Assembly (NCBI RefSeq): GCF_000382705.1
Contig: NZ_ARQE01000002.1
Location: forward strand, 1 to 64,000
Direction of reading: 5' to 3'
DNA from: Aureimonas ureilytica DSM 18598 = NBRC 106430
GTDB lineage: Bacteria; Pseudomonadota; Alphaproteobacteria; Rhizobiales; Rhizobiaceae
Length of the DNA: 64,000 nt
A program made the position numbers and the translations under genes. Positions 15,734-25,319 of the stretch are shown piece after piece. The notes beneath the pieces are model-generated. The model saw only the letters and a program-made list of their open reading frames with translations, was not told where the DNA came from and searched no databases. Numbering within the stretch: the first letter of the stretch is position 1; every line of letters begins with the position of its first letter.

Positions 15734-16915
15734 TCAGCCAAGCGCTGCGATGGCGGAGAAGCCGCGTTCGATATCTTCGCGCAGATCGTCGGTGTCCTCG
15801 AGGCCGATCTGAAGCCGGATGACCGGACCTTCGGGCGGAGCCTTGGCGAAGCGCCGGTCCGACAGATCGACCTGCAACGCAAGGCTCTCGAAACCACCCC
15901 AGGAGTAGCCGAGGCCGAAAATGCGCAGGGCGTCGAGGAAGGCGTCGGCCTGTTCGCGCCCGCCGCCCTTCAGGACGAAGGAGAACAAGCCGCTCGCGCC
16001 CGTGAACTGCGCCTTCCAGAGATCGTGCCCGGGGAAGGAGGGAAGGGCGGGATGCAGGACCCGCGCGACCTCCGGCCGCGTTTCCAGCCAGCGGGCCAGA
16101 TCGAGCGCCGCGCGCTCGTGGGCGCGCAGGCGCACCTCCATCGTCTTCAGCCCCCGCAGCGTCAGATAGGCGTCATCAGGCGCGGCGTTCACGCCGATCT
16201 GCATCTGCGCATCGCGCAGCGGCTTGTAGGTGGCGGCATTTGCGGAAACGCTGCCCAGCATCAGGTCGGAATGACCGCCAGGATATTTCGTCAGCGCATG
16301 GATCGAAAGATCGACGCCGAAATCGAGGGGGCGCAGGAAGAGCGGGGTCGCCCATGTGTTGTCGATCATCGAGACGGCGCCGCCCTCGCGCGCGATTCCC
16401 GCCATGAGGCGGATATCGATCATCTCGAACGTGTTGGAGCCGGGCGCTTCCAGAAACACGACGCGCGTGTTCTCGCGCATCAGGCCTCGCAGGCCCTCGC
16501 CGATCGCCGGGTCGAAATACTCGGTCTCGACGCCCATGCGCGTCAGAAGCGTGTCGCAGAAAAGGCGCGTCGGGCCATAGACGCTGTCCACGACGAGACA
16601 GTGATCACCATGGCTCAGAAACGCCAGAAGCGGCACGCTGATCGCCGCCAGACCCGATGGCACGAGGATCGTGCCGGCTGCGCCTTCGAGATCGTTGAGC
16701 GCTCCTTCAAGAGCGTCCGTCGTCGGCGTGCCGCGCAGGCCGTACAGATAGGTATGGTCGCGCCGACGCATCGTGGCGGCGTCGGGAAACAAGACCGTCG
16801 AGGCATGAACCACAGGGGCGTTCACAAACCCGTGGTACTCATGAGGGTCGTAACCCGCATGAACAAGACGGGTGGCGGTTCGGAACTGATGCTTATCGTC
16901 CGTTTCAGTGCTCAC
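15734..16915 (-). CDS. metC: Cystathionine beta-lyase
   Basis: 393 aa. PLP enzyme of the Cys/Met metabolism family that cleaves cystathionine to homocysteine in methionine synthesis. Visible: YGLRGTPTTDALE (58-70), PSGLAAIS (86-93), Tyr in VYGPT (112-116), LEAPGSNT (155-162), DNTWATP (185-191) and the PLP lysine K210 in ALTKYPGGHSD. YGLRGTPT and the WATP block favour beta-lyase over gamma-synthase. The start is GTG at 16915 with only a weak purine stretch upstream. It is divergent from aapJ; the 193-bp gap carries both promoters. Together with hom and cysE it covers several sulfur/Met steps. Confidence 0.93.
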   Translation of the reverse strand: MSTETDDKHQFRTATRLVHAGYDPHEYHGFVNAPVVHASTVLFPDAATMRRRDHTYLYGLRGTPTTDALEGALNDLEGAAGTILVPSGLAAISVPLLAFLSHGDHCLVVDSVYGPTRLFCDTLLTRMGVETEYFDPAIGEGLRGLMRENTRVVFLEAPGSNTFEMIDIRLMAGIAREGGAVSMIDNTWATPLFLRPLDFGVDLSIHALTKYPGGHSDLMLGSVSANAATYKPLRDAQMQIGVNAAPDDAYLTLRGLKTMEVRLRAHERAALDLARWLETRPEVARVLHPALPSFPGHDLWKAQFTGASGLFSFVLKGGGREQADAFLDALRIFGLGYSWGGFESLALQVDLSDRRFAKAPPEGPVIRLQIGLEDTDDLREDIERGFSAIAALG

Positions 16916-16983
16916 GCGCTGGGCTTTCTGAAAACAATTTGAACAACGGAATCAGGCACAGGCTCAAAGCTTTGGAAAAAATG

Positions 16984-17023
16984 TGGCCAGATGCTTGACC
17001 TGCGCAGTTTTATGGCATGATCC
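16984..17023 (+). promoter_or_regulatory. Candidate aapJ promoter (sigma-54-like and sigma-70-like elements overlap)
   Basis: TGGCCA-N5-TTGA at 16984-16998 resembles the -24/-12 pattern (TGGCAC-N5-TTGC) but has A where the -12 GC is expected. TTGACC at 16995-17000 with a 17-nt spacer to a poor -10 (TGATCC, 17018-17023) is the sigma-70 alternative. It lies 86 bp before aapJ. Nitrogen control of aap genes is known in rhizobia; neither element is decisive here. Confidence 0.3.
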
Positions 17024-17108
17024 TTTAACCCGCAACTCGACCGATTGCCCGTTCAGAGCAGGCACGCGGCGAACGAACTTCCAACCCGCATTGCAAGAAG
17101 GTATTGGG

Positions 17109-18128
17109 ATGAAACTGAAGCTTCTGGCCGCCGCGCTCTGCGTTTCCGTCGTGGGCATCGCGTCGACTGGCGCTTCCGCCGGGACCTTGGATGACACCAA
17201 GGCGCGCGGGACCGTTCGTTGCGGCGTCAATACCGGCCTTCCCGGGTTCGGCTATCAGAACGACAAGGGCGAGTGGGCGGGTCTCGACGTCGACTACTGC
17301 AAGGCGATCGCGGCCGCGGTCTTCGGCGACGCGTCGAAGGTCGTGTATTCGCCGCTCTCGGCCGTTCAACGCTTCCCCGCGCTCCAGAACAACGAGATCG
17401 ACGTTCTCGCGCGCAACACGACCTGGACGATGAGCCGCGACACCGCGCTCGGCCTGACCTTCGCGGGCGTCAACTTCTACGACGGCCAGGGCTTCATGGT
17501 CCGCAAGGCGCTTGGCGTCACGTCGGCGCTGCAGCTCTCGGGCGCGACGGTCTGCGTGCAGAGCGGCACGACCACCGAACTGAATCTGGCGGATTATTTC
17601 GCCGCCAACAACATGCAGTACAACCCGGTCGTCATCGAGGCGCAGTCGGACGTGAACTCGGCCTATGACAGCGGCCGTTGCGACGTTCTGACGACCGACC
17701 AGTCCGGCCTCTACGCCTCGCGTCTGGAACTCGGCAATCCCGACGACAACATGGTTCTGCCGGAGATCATCTCCAAGGAGCCGCTCGGCCCGGCCGTGCG
17801 CCAGGGCGACGACCAGTGGTTTAACGTGGTGAAGTGGACGCATTTCGCGCTGCTCAACGCCGAAGAACTCGGCGTCACGCAGGCCAATGTCGACGAGATG
17901 AAGAACTCGACCAACCCCGAGATCCGCCGTCTTCTCGGCGTCGAGGGCACGTTCGGCAGCGATGCCGGCCTCACCAACGACTTCGTTGTTCGCATCGTGA
18001 AGGCCGTGGGCAACTACGGCGAGATCTTCGAGCGCAATGTCGGTAAGGACTCGCCGCTCGGCATCGCGCGCGGCCAGAACGCTCTCTGGACCAAGGGCGG
18101 CCTGCAGTACGGCCCGCCGGTCCGTTGA
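17109..18128 (+). CDS. aapJ: General L-amino-acid ABC transporter, periplasmic binding protein
   Basis: 339 aa with a Sec signal peptide (MKLKLL, hydrophobic core, cleavage near ASA-GTL at about residue 24). The SBP family 3 fold is visible: RGTVRCGVNTGLPGF, EWAGLDVDYCKAIAAAVFG, then LQNNEIDVLARNTTWTMSRD and VQSGTTTELNLADYF. This is the AapJ/BztA subfamily, longer than single-substrate glutamate/glutamine SBPs. It delivers a broad range of L-amino acids to AapQM. It is the first gene of aapJQMP and is followed by a stable intercistronic hairpin. ATG 17109 is preceded by aagaaggtattggg. Confidence 0.95.
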   Translation: MKLKLLAAALCVSVVGIASTGASAGTLDDTKARGTVRCGVNTGLPGFGYQNDKGEWAGLDVDYCKAIAAAVFGDASKVVYSPLSAVQRFPALQNNEIDVLARNTTWTMSRDTALGLTFAGVNFYDGQGFMVRKALGVTSALQLSGATVCVQSGTTTELNLADYFAANNMQYNPVVIEAQSDVNSAYDSGRCDVLTTDQSGLYASRLELGNPDDNMVLPEIISKEPLGPAVRQGDDQWFNVVKWTHFALLNAEELGVTQANVDEMKNSTNPEIRRLLGVEGTFGSDAGLTNDFVVRIVKAVGNYGEIFERNVGKDSPLGIARGQNALWTKGGLQYGPPVR

Positions 18129-18148
18129 TCTGAACGATATCGCACGTT

Positions 18149-18176
18149 GCCCGTCGCCGATCCTTCGGCGGCGGGC
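18149..18176 (+). promoter_or_regulatory. Intercistronic hairpin between aapJ and aapQ
   Basis: 11-bp stem gcccgtcgccg (18149-18159) / cggcggcgggc (18166-18176), with one G-U pair and a 6-nt loop, followed by gtccttta. It sits 20 bp after the aapJ stop and before the aapQ Shine-Dalgarno (gaaggaa). The lack of a real T-run argues for partial termination or 3'-end protection of the binding-protein message, as is known in other ABC operons such as malEFG. Confidence 0.6.
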
Positions 18177-18202
18177 GTCCTTTACCGAGCCGAAGGAACC
18201 CC

Positions 18203-19393
18203 ATGACGACCGATACCGGAACGATGCCCGACGATCGAGGCCGTGATTCGATCTTCACCAATCCGCTGGTGCGCAGCATCGTCATTCAGGTCGTTCTGGT
18301 CGTCGGCCTGGCGGCATTCGGGTGGTGGGTCTACCAGAACACGGCCGAGAATCTGCGAAACGCCAATATCGCGTCCGGTTTCGGCTTCCTCGGCACGCGA
18401 TCGGGCTTCGACATTGCGCAGGTGCCGATCGCCTATACCAACAATGCGACCTATGGCCGGGCGATCCTCGTCGGCCTGACGAACACGCTGATCGTCGCCG
18501 GAACGGGCATCGTCTTCGCCACGATCCTCGGCTTCGTCGTGGGTATCGGGCGTTTGTCGCATAACGCCTTGGTGCGCGGCATCGCCACCGTCTATGTCGA
18601 GACGTTCCGCAACATTCCGCCGCTTCTCGTCATCCTCTTCTGGTATTTCGGCGTTCTGGCGCTGCTCCCGCAGCCGCGACAGGCCCTGGAATTCCCCTTC
18701 GATTCCTTCCTCTCGAACCGTGGCCTGCAGACCCCGCGCGTTCTGTTCGGGGCCGAAGCCTGGACGACGGGCGTCGCCCTCCTCGTCGGCATCGTCGCGA
18801 CCATCATCCTGTCGCGCGTCTTTTCCGCCCGCCAACGGGCGACGGGGCAACGACCGAGCCTCCTCTGGCCAGCGCTCGGCCTCATCATCGGTCTGCCGAT
18901 CGTGGTCTTCGCGCTGACCGGCTTCCCCGCGACGCTCGAAATCCCGCAGCGCGGCACGTTCAATCTCACGGGCGGTTTCCAGATCAAGCCGGAATTCCTG
19001 GCGATCTTCCTGGCGCTCTCGGTCTACACGGGCGCCTTCATCGCGGAGATCGTGCGCGCCGGCATTCTGTCCGTCTCGAAGGGGCAGACGGAAGCCGCAT
19101 CGGCCCTCGGGCTGCGCCGAAATCACGCGCTGCGCCTCGTGATCGTGCCGCAGGCCTTCCGGGTCATCATCCCGCCGCTGACCTCTCAATATCTGAACCT
19201 CATCAAGAATTCGTCGCTCGGCCTTGCGATCGGCTATCCCGATCTCGTCGCCGTCGGCTCGACGGTGCTCAACCAGTCCGGTCAGTCGATCGAAGTCGTC
19301 GTGATCTGGATGACCGTCTACCTGGGCATCAGCATCACGATCTCGATCCTGATGAACCTGTTCAATCGTCGCATGAAACTGGTCGAGCGCTGA
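18203..19393 (+). CDS. aapQ: General L-amino-acid ABC transporter, permease AapQ
   Basis: 396 aa inner-membrane permease of the His/Glu/Gln family, with an N-terminal TM near residues 15-38. TMs of the MetI-like core include [19 protein letters not shown], and the EAA-type cytoplasmic loop is [23 protein letters not shown] split across about residues 293-315. The inserted region between the first TMs, about 100 residues, is typical of AapQ/BztB. ATG 18203 has gaaggaa upstream. It pairs with AapM, which starts 10 bp after its stop. Confidence 0.94.
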   Translation: MTTDTGTMPDDRGRDSIFTNPLVRSIVIQVVLVVGLAAFGWWVYQNTAENLRNANIASGFGFLGTRSGFDIAQVPIAYTNNATYGRAILVGLTNTLIVAGTGIVFATILGFVVGIGRLSHNALVRGIATVYVETFRNIPPLLVILFWYFGVLALLPQPRQALEFPFDSFLSNRGLQTPRVLFGAEAWTTGVALLVGIVATIILSRVFSARQRATGQRPSLLWPALGLIIGLPIVVFALTGFPATLEIPQRGTFNLTGGFQIKPEFLAIFLALSVYTGAFIAEIVRAGILSVSKGQTEAASALGLRRNHALRLVIVPQAFRVIIPPLTSQYLNLIKNSSLGLAIGYPDLVAVGSTVLNQSGQSIEVVVIWMTVYLGISITISILMNLFNRRMKLVER

Positions 19394-19403
19394 GGGTCCC
19401 ACG

Positions 19404-20894
19404 ATGGAAGAACAGGTTTCGCGCTTCGTCGCCGGCAGCTATCTCCAGCCGCTTCCTCCACCCAAAGACATGACCGGAATGTCCGGTCGTCTGCGCCGCA
19501 GCTTCTTCGCGACGCCGATCGACGCGGTCCTGACTCTCCTGTCGCTTCTCCTGATCGCCTATGTGGCGTCGGGTCTGTTCCACTGGGGCGTCACGACAGC
19601 GATCTTCACGGGCGATGACCGAGCGGCCTGCCTCGGGCCCGGCGTCGGCGCGTGCTGGGCCTTCATCGGCGCGCGGTTCCAGCAGTTCATCTTCGGCCTC
19701 TATCCGGTGGAGGAGCGCTGGCGGGTTCTCCTGGTCTTCGCGCTTCTGGTGGTCCTCCTCGTGCCGATCGCCATTCCGCGCGTGCCCTACAAGCGGCTCA
19801 ACGCGGTTCTTCTCTTCTTCGTCTTCCCGCTCGTGACGGCCGTGCTTCTGACGGGCGGCCGGTTCAGCATGTCCGGCGCCTCGATCGCGCTGGTCTTCGC
19901 TCTCGCCGCCGTCGTCACGCTCGTCCTGTGTGTCGGCATCAGCAGCCGGGCGAGTTCCAGCCTGTTGATGAAGGTCGGCTACGGCTTGGCGGCCTTCGCC
20001 TTGGTGGCCGCCCTGGCGTCGCCCTATCTCGCGCTGAACCGCTTCAGCGTCCTCACCTTCCGCTGGGACACGCTGAGCTTCGTCGCGCTGCTCGCGGCTC
20101 TCCTGGCCATCGGTCTTGCGATCGCGACGGCGCTCTCGACCCTCGACGAAAAGGCGCCGGCGCTCGGGCTCATCTATCCGTTGCTCGCCGCTCTTTTCTT
20201 CGTGTCGATGCTGACGGGCGATTTCGGGCTCGCCTTCGTTCCCACCAATCTCTGGGGTGGCCTTCTCGTCACGCTCGTCGTCGCCCTGACCGGCATCGCT
20301 CTGTCGTTTCCGCTCGGCATTCTCCTGGCGCTCGGGCGTCAGTCCAAGATGCCTGCGGTGCGGCTTCTTTCGGTGATCTTCATCGAGTTCTGGCGCGGCG
20401 TGCCGCTGATCACCGTTCTGTTCATGGCAACCTTCATGCTGCCGCTCTTCCTTCCGAGCGGCGTCAGCCTGAACCAGCTCCTGCGCGTTCTCGTCGGCGT
20501 GTCGCTCTTCGCGGCGGCCTATATGGCAGAGGTCATTCGCGGCGGCCTTCAGGCGATCCCGAAGGGCCAGTACGAAGGCGCCGACGCCATGGCGTTGACC
20601 TACTGGCAGAAGATGCGAATGATCATCCTTCCGCAGGCCCTGACGCTCGTGATCCCCGGCATCGTCAACACGTTCATCGGCCTGTTCAAGGATACGAGCC
20701 TCGTGTCGATCATCGGTCTGGCGGATCTCCTCGGCGCGGTGCGTCGCGGCTTCAGCGATCCGGCCTGGATCACGCCGACGACGCCGGCAACCGGTCTCGT
20801 GTTCGCGGCCTTCTCGTTCTGGCTCTTCTGCTTCGGCATGTCGCGCTACTCCATCTTCATGGAGCGCCGCCTGTCGCGCGGGCACAAGCATTGA
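19404..20894 (+). CDS. aapM: General L-amino-acid ABC transporter, permease AapM
   Basis: 496 aa, longer than AapQ because of several extra hydrophobic segments in the first 270 residues, as in BztC/AapM. The C-terminal MetI-like core has [19 protein letters not shown], then [15 protein letters not shown] and the EAA loop [18 protein letters not shown] (about residues 390-407). It forms the membrane channel with AapQ and contacts AapP. Start ATG 19404 with GAGGG upstream, 10 bp after the aapQ stop, indicating tight coupling. Confidence 0.94.
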   Translation: MEEQVSRFVAGSYLQPLPPPKDMTGMSGRLRRSFFATPIDAVLTLLSLLLIAYVASGLFHWGVTTAIFTGDDRAACLGPGVGACWAFIGARFQQFIFGLYPVEERWRVLLVFALLVVLLVPIAIPRVPYKRLNAVLLFFVFPLVTAVLLTGGRFSMSGASIALVFALAAVVTLVLCVGISSRASSSLLMKVGYGLAAFALVAALASPYLALNRFSVLTFRWDTLSFVALLAALLAIGLAIATALSTLDEKAPALGLIYPLLAALFFVSMLTGDFGLAFVPTNLWGGLLVTLVVALTGIALSFPLGILLALGRQSKMPAVRLLSVIFIEFWRGVPLITVLFMATFMLPLFLPSGVSLNQLLRVLVGVSLFAAAYMAEVIRGGLQAIPKGQYEGADAMALTYWQKMRMIILPQALTLVIPGIVNTFIGLFKDTSLVSIIGLADLLGAVRRGFSDPAWITPTTPATGLVFAAFSFWLFCFGMSRYSIFMERRLSRGHKH

Positions 20895-20970
20895 TACGGC
20901 TCGCCCGCCTTTCATATTGCCGGATCGGCCAGGGCCGGTCCCCTTCGGATCGCAAGTTTCGGATAGTCTC

Positions 20971-21753
20971 ATGACCGCATCGACCGCTTCCAACGCCTCC
21001 GTTCGCCCCGGCCAGCTCGGGCCGGTCGCGATCGAACTCGACCATGTCAACAAGTGGTACGGCGAGTTCCACGTCCTGCGAGACGTGAACCTCCGCGTTC
21101 AGCGCGGCGAGCGCATCGTCGTGTGCGGCCCGTCAGGCTCGGGCAAATCCACCATGATCCGCTGCATCAACCGGCTGGAAGAGCACCAGAAGGGCAAGAT
21201 CGTCGTCGACGGCGTCGAGCTCACCAACGATCTGAAGAAGATCGACCTGGTGCGCCAGGAGGTCGGCATGGTGTTCCAGCACTTCAATCTCTTCCCGCAT
21301 CTGACCATTCTCGAGAACTGCACGCTCGCGCCGATCTGGGTGCGCAAGATGCCGAAGAAGCAGGCTGAAGAGATCGCGATGCACTTCCTGAAGCGGGTGC
21401 GCATCCCCGAGCAGGCGAACAAATATCCTGGCCAGCTCTCGGGCGGCCAGCAGCAGCGCGTCGCCATCGCGCGCGCGCTCTGCATGAAGCCCAAGGTCAT
21501 GCTGTTCGACGAGCCGACCTCGGCGCTCGACCCGGAAATGGTCAAGGAAGTGCTCGACACGATGGTGGGTCTGGCGGAAGAAGGCATGACCATGATCTGT
21601 GTGACGCACGAAATGGGCTTCGCCCGTCAGGTCGCCGACCGGGTCATCTTCATGGATGCCGGCCAGATCGTCGAAGAGAACGAGCCGAACGCCTTCTTCA
21701 ACAACCCGCAGCACGAGCGCACCAAGCTCTTCCTCAGCCAGATCCTGCACTGA
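20971..21753 (+). CDS. aapP: General L-amino-acid ABC transporter, ATP-binding protein
   Basis: 260 aa ABC ATPase. Walker [10 protein letters not shown] (about 53-61), Q-loop [11 protein letters not shown], signature LSGGQQQR, Walker [13 protein letters not shown] and the H-switch VTHEMGFA are all intact. It energises AapQM. ATG 20971 starts 76 bp after aapM; earlier in-frame residues are not family-like. It is the last gene of aapJQMP; an AI-2E family gene follows 95 bp on with no obvious terminator between. Confidence 0.96.
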   Translation: MTASTASNASVRPGQLGPVAIELDHVNKWYGEFHVLRDVNLRVQRGERIVVCGPSGSGKSTMIRCINRLEEHQKGKIVVDGVELTNDLKKIDLVRQEVGMVFQHFNLFPHLTILENCTLAPIWVRKMPKKQAEEIAMHFLKRVRIPEQANKYPGQLSGGQQQRVAIARALCMKPKVMLFDEPTSALDPEMVKEVLDTMVGLAEEGMTMICVTHEMGFARQVADRVIFMDAGQIVEENEPNAFFNNPQHERTKLFLSQILH

Positions 21754-21848
21754 GGAACCGCGCCCAACGCCGCATTGCGCCCGATCCACGCACCGCGTGG
21801 AACGCGGGAGCAAAATGCCGCATTTCCTTCCGATAGAGGGAATGCAGC

Positions 21849-23015
21849 ATGTCGGATGGAGACCTGACCTCCAAGCGCGAGGCGACGACCGTCGTCTCGC
21901 CCAATATCGGACTGGTCAACCGGCAGACGATCCAGATCGGGCCGCGCTGGGCGGTGATCGGGATCTTCCTGATCCTCTTTTTCGGCGCGCTTTATCTCGC
22001 GCGCGATTTCATCCTCCCGGTCGTTTTCGCGATCCTGTTCATGCTGGTCCTCAGCCCGATCGTGAGAATCGCGAAGCGACGCCTGGGGCTTTGGGAGCCC
22101 CTGACGGCCGCAGCGCTCGTGTTCGGCACGAGCCTTCTGGTGCTCGGATCGTTCTACGCCTTCAGCGGTCCGATCGCGCAGATCGCGGAGAACACGCCGC
22201 GCTATGTCGAAGCGGTGAACAAGGAAGTCGCCGTATTGCGCGAGCGCTTCATGACGGTTCGCGAGGCGCGGCAGCAGGCCCGCGAGGCGACGAACGGGGA
22301 AGGCACCGTCAGCCGCCCCGAGGACGTCATCATCAGCGGCCCGTCCTTGCTCGGCAACATGGCGGCGGTCGTGCCGCGCATTGGAGCCAGCATCGGCTTC
22401 GCCCTGATCTTCCTGTTCTTTCTTCTCTCGTCGGGAAATCTTTTCTACCGCAAGACTGTGGAGACGCTTCCGAGCCTGTCCGACAAGAAACGCGCCCTGT
22501 CGATCGCCTTCGAGATCGAAACCGAACTCTCGCGCTATCTCTTCACGATCACCGCAATCAACATGGCCCTCGGAATCGCGATCGGCAGCGCCATGGCGCT
22601 GATCGGCATGCCCATGCCGGGCGTGTTCGGGGCGCTGGCCTTCGTCTTCAACTTCATTCCCTATCTCGGCGCCGTCTTCGGGATCGGGCTCGTGGGTCTT
22701 GTCGGGTTGACCGAGTTCGGATCGCTCTCAAGCGCCCTGATCCCGCCTTTGATCTATCTCGCCATCACCTCGCTGGAGGGCCAGTTCATCACGCCGATCC
22801 TGGTGGGACGCAGGCTGCGGATGAATTCGGCCGCCGTCTTCCTGTCGGTCGCCTTCTGGGGCTGGATCTGGGGCATTGTCGGCATGTTCCTCGCCGTGCC
22901 GCTCATGGTCTGCATCAAGATCATCGCGAGCTATTTCGACGGTCTCCATCCCTTCGTCGGCTTTCTCGCGGCCGACGAGACCGAGGACACCCCGCCTGGG
23001 GACAGCGAGAACTGA
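21849..23015 (+). CDS. AI-2E family transporter (PerM/YdiK-like permease)
   Basis: 388 aa polytopic membrane protein. Hydrophobic segments near residues 35-75, 85-105, 180-200 and from 235 to the end enclose a soluble, helical insert at about 110-170. The C-terminal half has PGVFGALAFVFNFIPYLGA and GQFITPILVGRRLRMN, characteristic of the AI-2E/PF01594 family. Members include permeases of unclear substrate; autoinducer-2 export is not implied. It ends at a strong bidirectional terminator shared with the convergent OmpA-family gene. The acidic C-terminal tail ADETEDTPPGDSEN is probably cytoplasmic. Confidence 0.88.
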   Translation: MSDGDLTSKREATTVVSPNIGLVNRQTIQIGPRWAVIGIFLILFFGALYLARDFILPVVFAILFMLVLSPIVRIAKRRLGLWEPLTAAALVFGTSLLVLGSFYAFSGPIAQIAENTPRYVEAVNKEVAVLRERFMTVREARQQAREATNGEGTVSRPEDVIISGPSLLGNMAAVVPRIGASIGFALIFLFFLLSSGNLFYRKTVETLPSLSDKKRALSIAFEIETELSRYLFTITAINMALGIAIGSAMALIGMPMPGVFGALAFVFNFIPYLGAVFGIGLVGLVGLTEFGSLSSALIPPLIYLAITSLEGQFITPILVGRRLRMNSAAVFLSVAFWGWIWGIVGMFLAVPLMVCIKIIASYFDGLHPFVGFLAADETEDTPPGDSEN

Positions 23016-23031
23016 CGCCGCAGTTCACGCG

Positions 23032-23064
23032 AAAAAGGCCGCTCGCCATGCGAGCGGCCTTTTT
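23032..23064. terminator. Bidirectional intrinsic terminator
   Basis: A 15-bp perfect stem (aaaaaggccgctcgc / gcgagcggccttttt) with a 3-nt loop, giving a U-tract on either strand. It lies between the convergent AI-2E permease gene (ends 23015) and the OmpA gene (ends 23087). Confidence 0.92.
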
Positions 23065-23086
23065 CATTCCGGTCTGAACTTCGCCG

Positions 23087-25132
23087 TCAGCGACGCGCGG
23101 ACTCGACGGGTTTCACCAGGGAGGTGATCCGGCGCAGCGTGACGCGACGGTTCTCGCGGCTGGGTTCCTGCGTCGCCACCTTTAGGTTCTCCTCGCCATA
23201 GCCCTGCGTGACCAGGTTTTCCGGCGGGATCTCGAAATAGGTGGTTAGCGCGGTCGCAACCGCCTCGGCGCGGCGATCGGAAAGAGCGAGATTGGCGACA
23301 TTGCTGCCGACCGCGTCCGTGTGTCCTTCCAGAAGGAAGACCTCGCCCGGATTCTCGTCGATCACCCGCTTCACGGCATCCGCGAGCGCCTGAAGATTGC
23401 GGACTTCCTTCTGCTCGATCTCGGCCGAACCGAAGCCGAAATTGATCGTGCTGAGATCGATGCGCCGCACCTTGTCGCGAATACGTGTCGAACGGCGCAC
23501 TTCGTCCACCGAGTAGATGCGCTCCACCGTTTCCACGGGCGGCGCGACGATGGTCTGGTAGTAGAGATCCTCGTCGGGCCGGGCCACATCGACGATATAG
23601 CGATCACGCGGGATCGTGAGCTCCAGCGGCGGCAAGTCCGCGCCGGCGTCGCTGTAGTAGGACGGCCGGTCGGCATCCTCCGCATACGGATCGTAGAACA
23701 GAACGACCTCGCGCCCGTCCGGCGTGATGCGCGAGCGTTGCACGACGTCGCCATACTCGTTCTCGATCGTCACCACCTCGACGCCGTTCGGGCGACGGAT
23801 CGTCTGGCGCGTCAGGCCACGCGGCAGCTGCTCGAACCGAACGTCCGACGATCCTTCCGACAGACGCTGATTGTCGTCCGAGCGGATGAAATAGGCGGCA
23901 AGACCACCGGCCGCCGCGCCTGCGACGCCCGCACCGACGAGCGAGAGAATGTCGCGATTTCCGACGCGTTGGACGACCTCGACATTCGGCGGGAGGGTGG
24001 GTGCGGGCGGCGCCTGGAGCGGCTGACCCTCGACCTGCCGGACGGGCGGCACCTCGACCGGCTGCGCCAGCTGCTGAACGCGCGCGTCGCTTTGCTCGAC
24101 GCCGCCCTGCGGGACGGGCGCGGTCTGAACATCCGCCGGAACCGGGCGCGGCGGCTCGGCCGGTGGCTGTGCGGCGGCTTCCGGCGATGCAGCCGGAGCA
24201 GCGCCTGGAGCCGGCGGCGCGCCGGCGGGCGGTGCGGCCGCAGGCGGCTGAGCACCCGGGGCAAGCGGTGCCTCGCTGCCGGGCGCCGGAACGGGCGGGG
24301 CCGGCGGCGTGCCGGGTTCGACCGGCGCGGCGTTCGGCGCCACCGGCGGCGCGGTTGGGTTCGTCGGGGCGGTTGCCGGCGCGTCCGGCGCCGCGCGGGC
24401 AGCCGGGTCCTGTGCGGCCGGCGTGCTCGGCTCGCTACCGGGCTGCGGGGGCGCGGGGGGAACGGCACCCTCGGCCGGTGCGGGCGGAACAGACGGGGCA
24501 GCGGCTGGCGGTGCGGCGCTCTCAGCGGGGGCCGGAGGCGCGGCCTGCGTCGGGGCAGCAGGTGCCGTCTCGGGCGCGGCCGGGGCGGGTTCCGATGCGG
24601 CGGGCGCGGGCGGCGCTTCTGGCGCAGGCGCGGGCTCGGATGCCGCTGGGTTCGGTGCGGTGCCGGCGTCGTTCATCGTGCCTTCGTCCGCCGGCAGGTC
24701 GCGCCGATCGCCCTCGGGGGCGTTCGCGGGCGGGCCGGAATCAGGCGCGGCGGGCGCTGCCGGCGTCGACGGACCGCCCGGCTGCGGTGCGCTGGGCGTC
24801 GCGGGGGCCGGCGGTTCGTCGGCAGGCGCCGGCTCGGCCGGTGCGGGCTCTGGGCGCGCGGGCTCTGGCGGCGCGACTTCGGCCGGAGGCGGAGCAGCCC
24901 GCTCGGGTTCCTGTTCGGGCGCCGGGGCCGGCTCGGGCGCTTCGGGTGCAGGTGCTTCGCGCTCGGCCGGAGCCTCCGGCGGCGCGCGCTCGGCCGGGGG
25001 TGGGATCTCGGGCGGGGCACCGTCGATCGGAGGCGGCTGCTGGGCGAAGGCCGCGAGCGGCCCCGTCAGCGCCGTGGAGGCAGCAAGGGCCGTGACCACC
25101 AGAAGCCGTCCGGCACGTTCGAAATTCGGCAT
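23087..25132 (-). CDS. OmpA-family protein with a very long Pro/Ala-rich segment
   Basis: 681 aa from ATG 25132 (ggaaagg seven bases upstream). Signal peptide with cleavage near LAAFAQQ (about residue 30). Residues about 31-370 are almost entirely P, A, E, G and some S/T, an extended spacer. A small hydrophobic segment follows (LVGAGVAGAAAGGLAAYFI, about 405-423), then a soluble region with EYGDVVQRSRITPDGREV, and a C-terminal OmpA domain (about 560-675) with INFGFGSAEIEQ, LEGHTDAVGS and LSDRRAEAVATAL, the peptidoglycan-binding motif. The frame continues upstream to 25360 but without a signal sequence. Probable role: anchoring an envelope structure to peptidoglycan across the periplasm. Confidence 0.85.
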   Translation of the reverse strand: MPNFERAGRLLVVTALAASTALTGPLAAFAQQPPPIDGAPPEIPPPAERAPPEAPAEREAPAPEAPEPAPAPEQEPERAAPPPAEVAPPEPARPEPAPAEPAPADEPPAPATPSAPQPGGPSTPAAPAAPDSGPPANAPEGDRRDLPADEGTMNDAGTAPNPAASEPAPAPEAPPAPAASEPAPAAPETAPAAPTQAAPPAPAESAAPPAAAPSVPPAPAEGAVPPAPPQPGSEPSTPAAQDPAARAAPDAPATAPTNPTAPPVAPNAAPVEPGTPPAPPVPAPGSEAPLAPGAQPPAAAPPAGAPPAPGAAPAASPEAAAQPPAEPPRPVPADVQTAPVPQGGVEQSDARVQQLAQPVEVPPVRQVEGQPLQAPPAPTLPPNVEVVQRVGNRDILSLVGAGVAGAAAGGLAAYFIRSDDNQRLSEGSSDVRFEQLPRGLTRQTIRRPNGVEVVTIENEYGDVVQRSRITPDGREVVLFYDPYAEDADRPSYYSDAGADLPPLELTIPRDRYIVDVARPDEDLYYQTIVAPPVETVERIYSVDEVRRSTRIRDKVRRIDLSTINFGFGSAEIEQKEVRNLQALADAVKRVIDENPGEVFLLEGHTDAVGSNVANLALSDRRAEAVATALTTYFEIPPENLVTQGYGEENLKVATQEPSRENRRVTLRRITSLVKPVESARR

Positions 25133-25319
25133 ATGAAACCTTTCCGTCTGTCCCTTGCAGAAGTCCGGCAGCAGCGGCGTCAACCTGGAGCATCCGCCAC
25201 CGCCGTTTCGTTGCGCGAGCAACGAGACACAGGACGAAACAGCTAGGTCGGGTCGGGTCGAAGGAAATGTACGCCGAATGCGAAAGCGCGACCTCGCAAG
25301 AGCGTGATCGCCGCGCGGA

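Noticed and set aside
16916-17108. SAM riboswitch controlling metC
   Set aside because: No SAM-I or SAM-II-like conserved core was visible on the minus strand in this gap.
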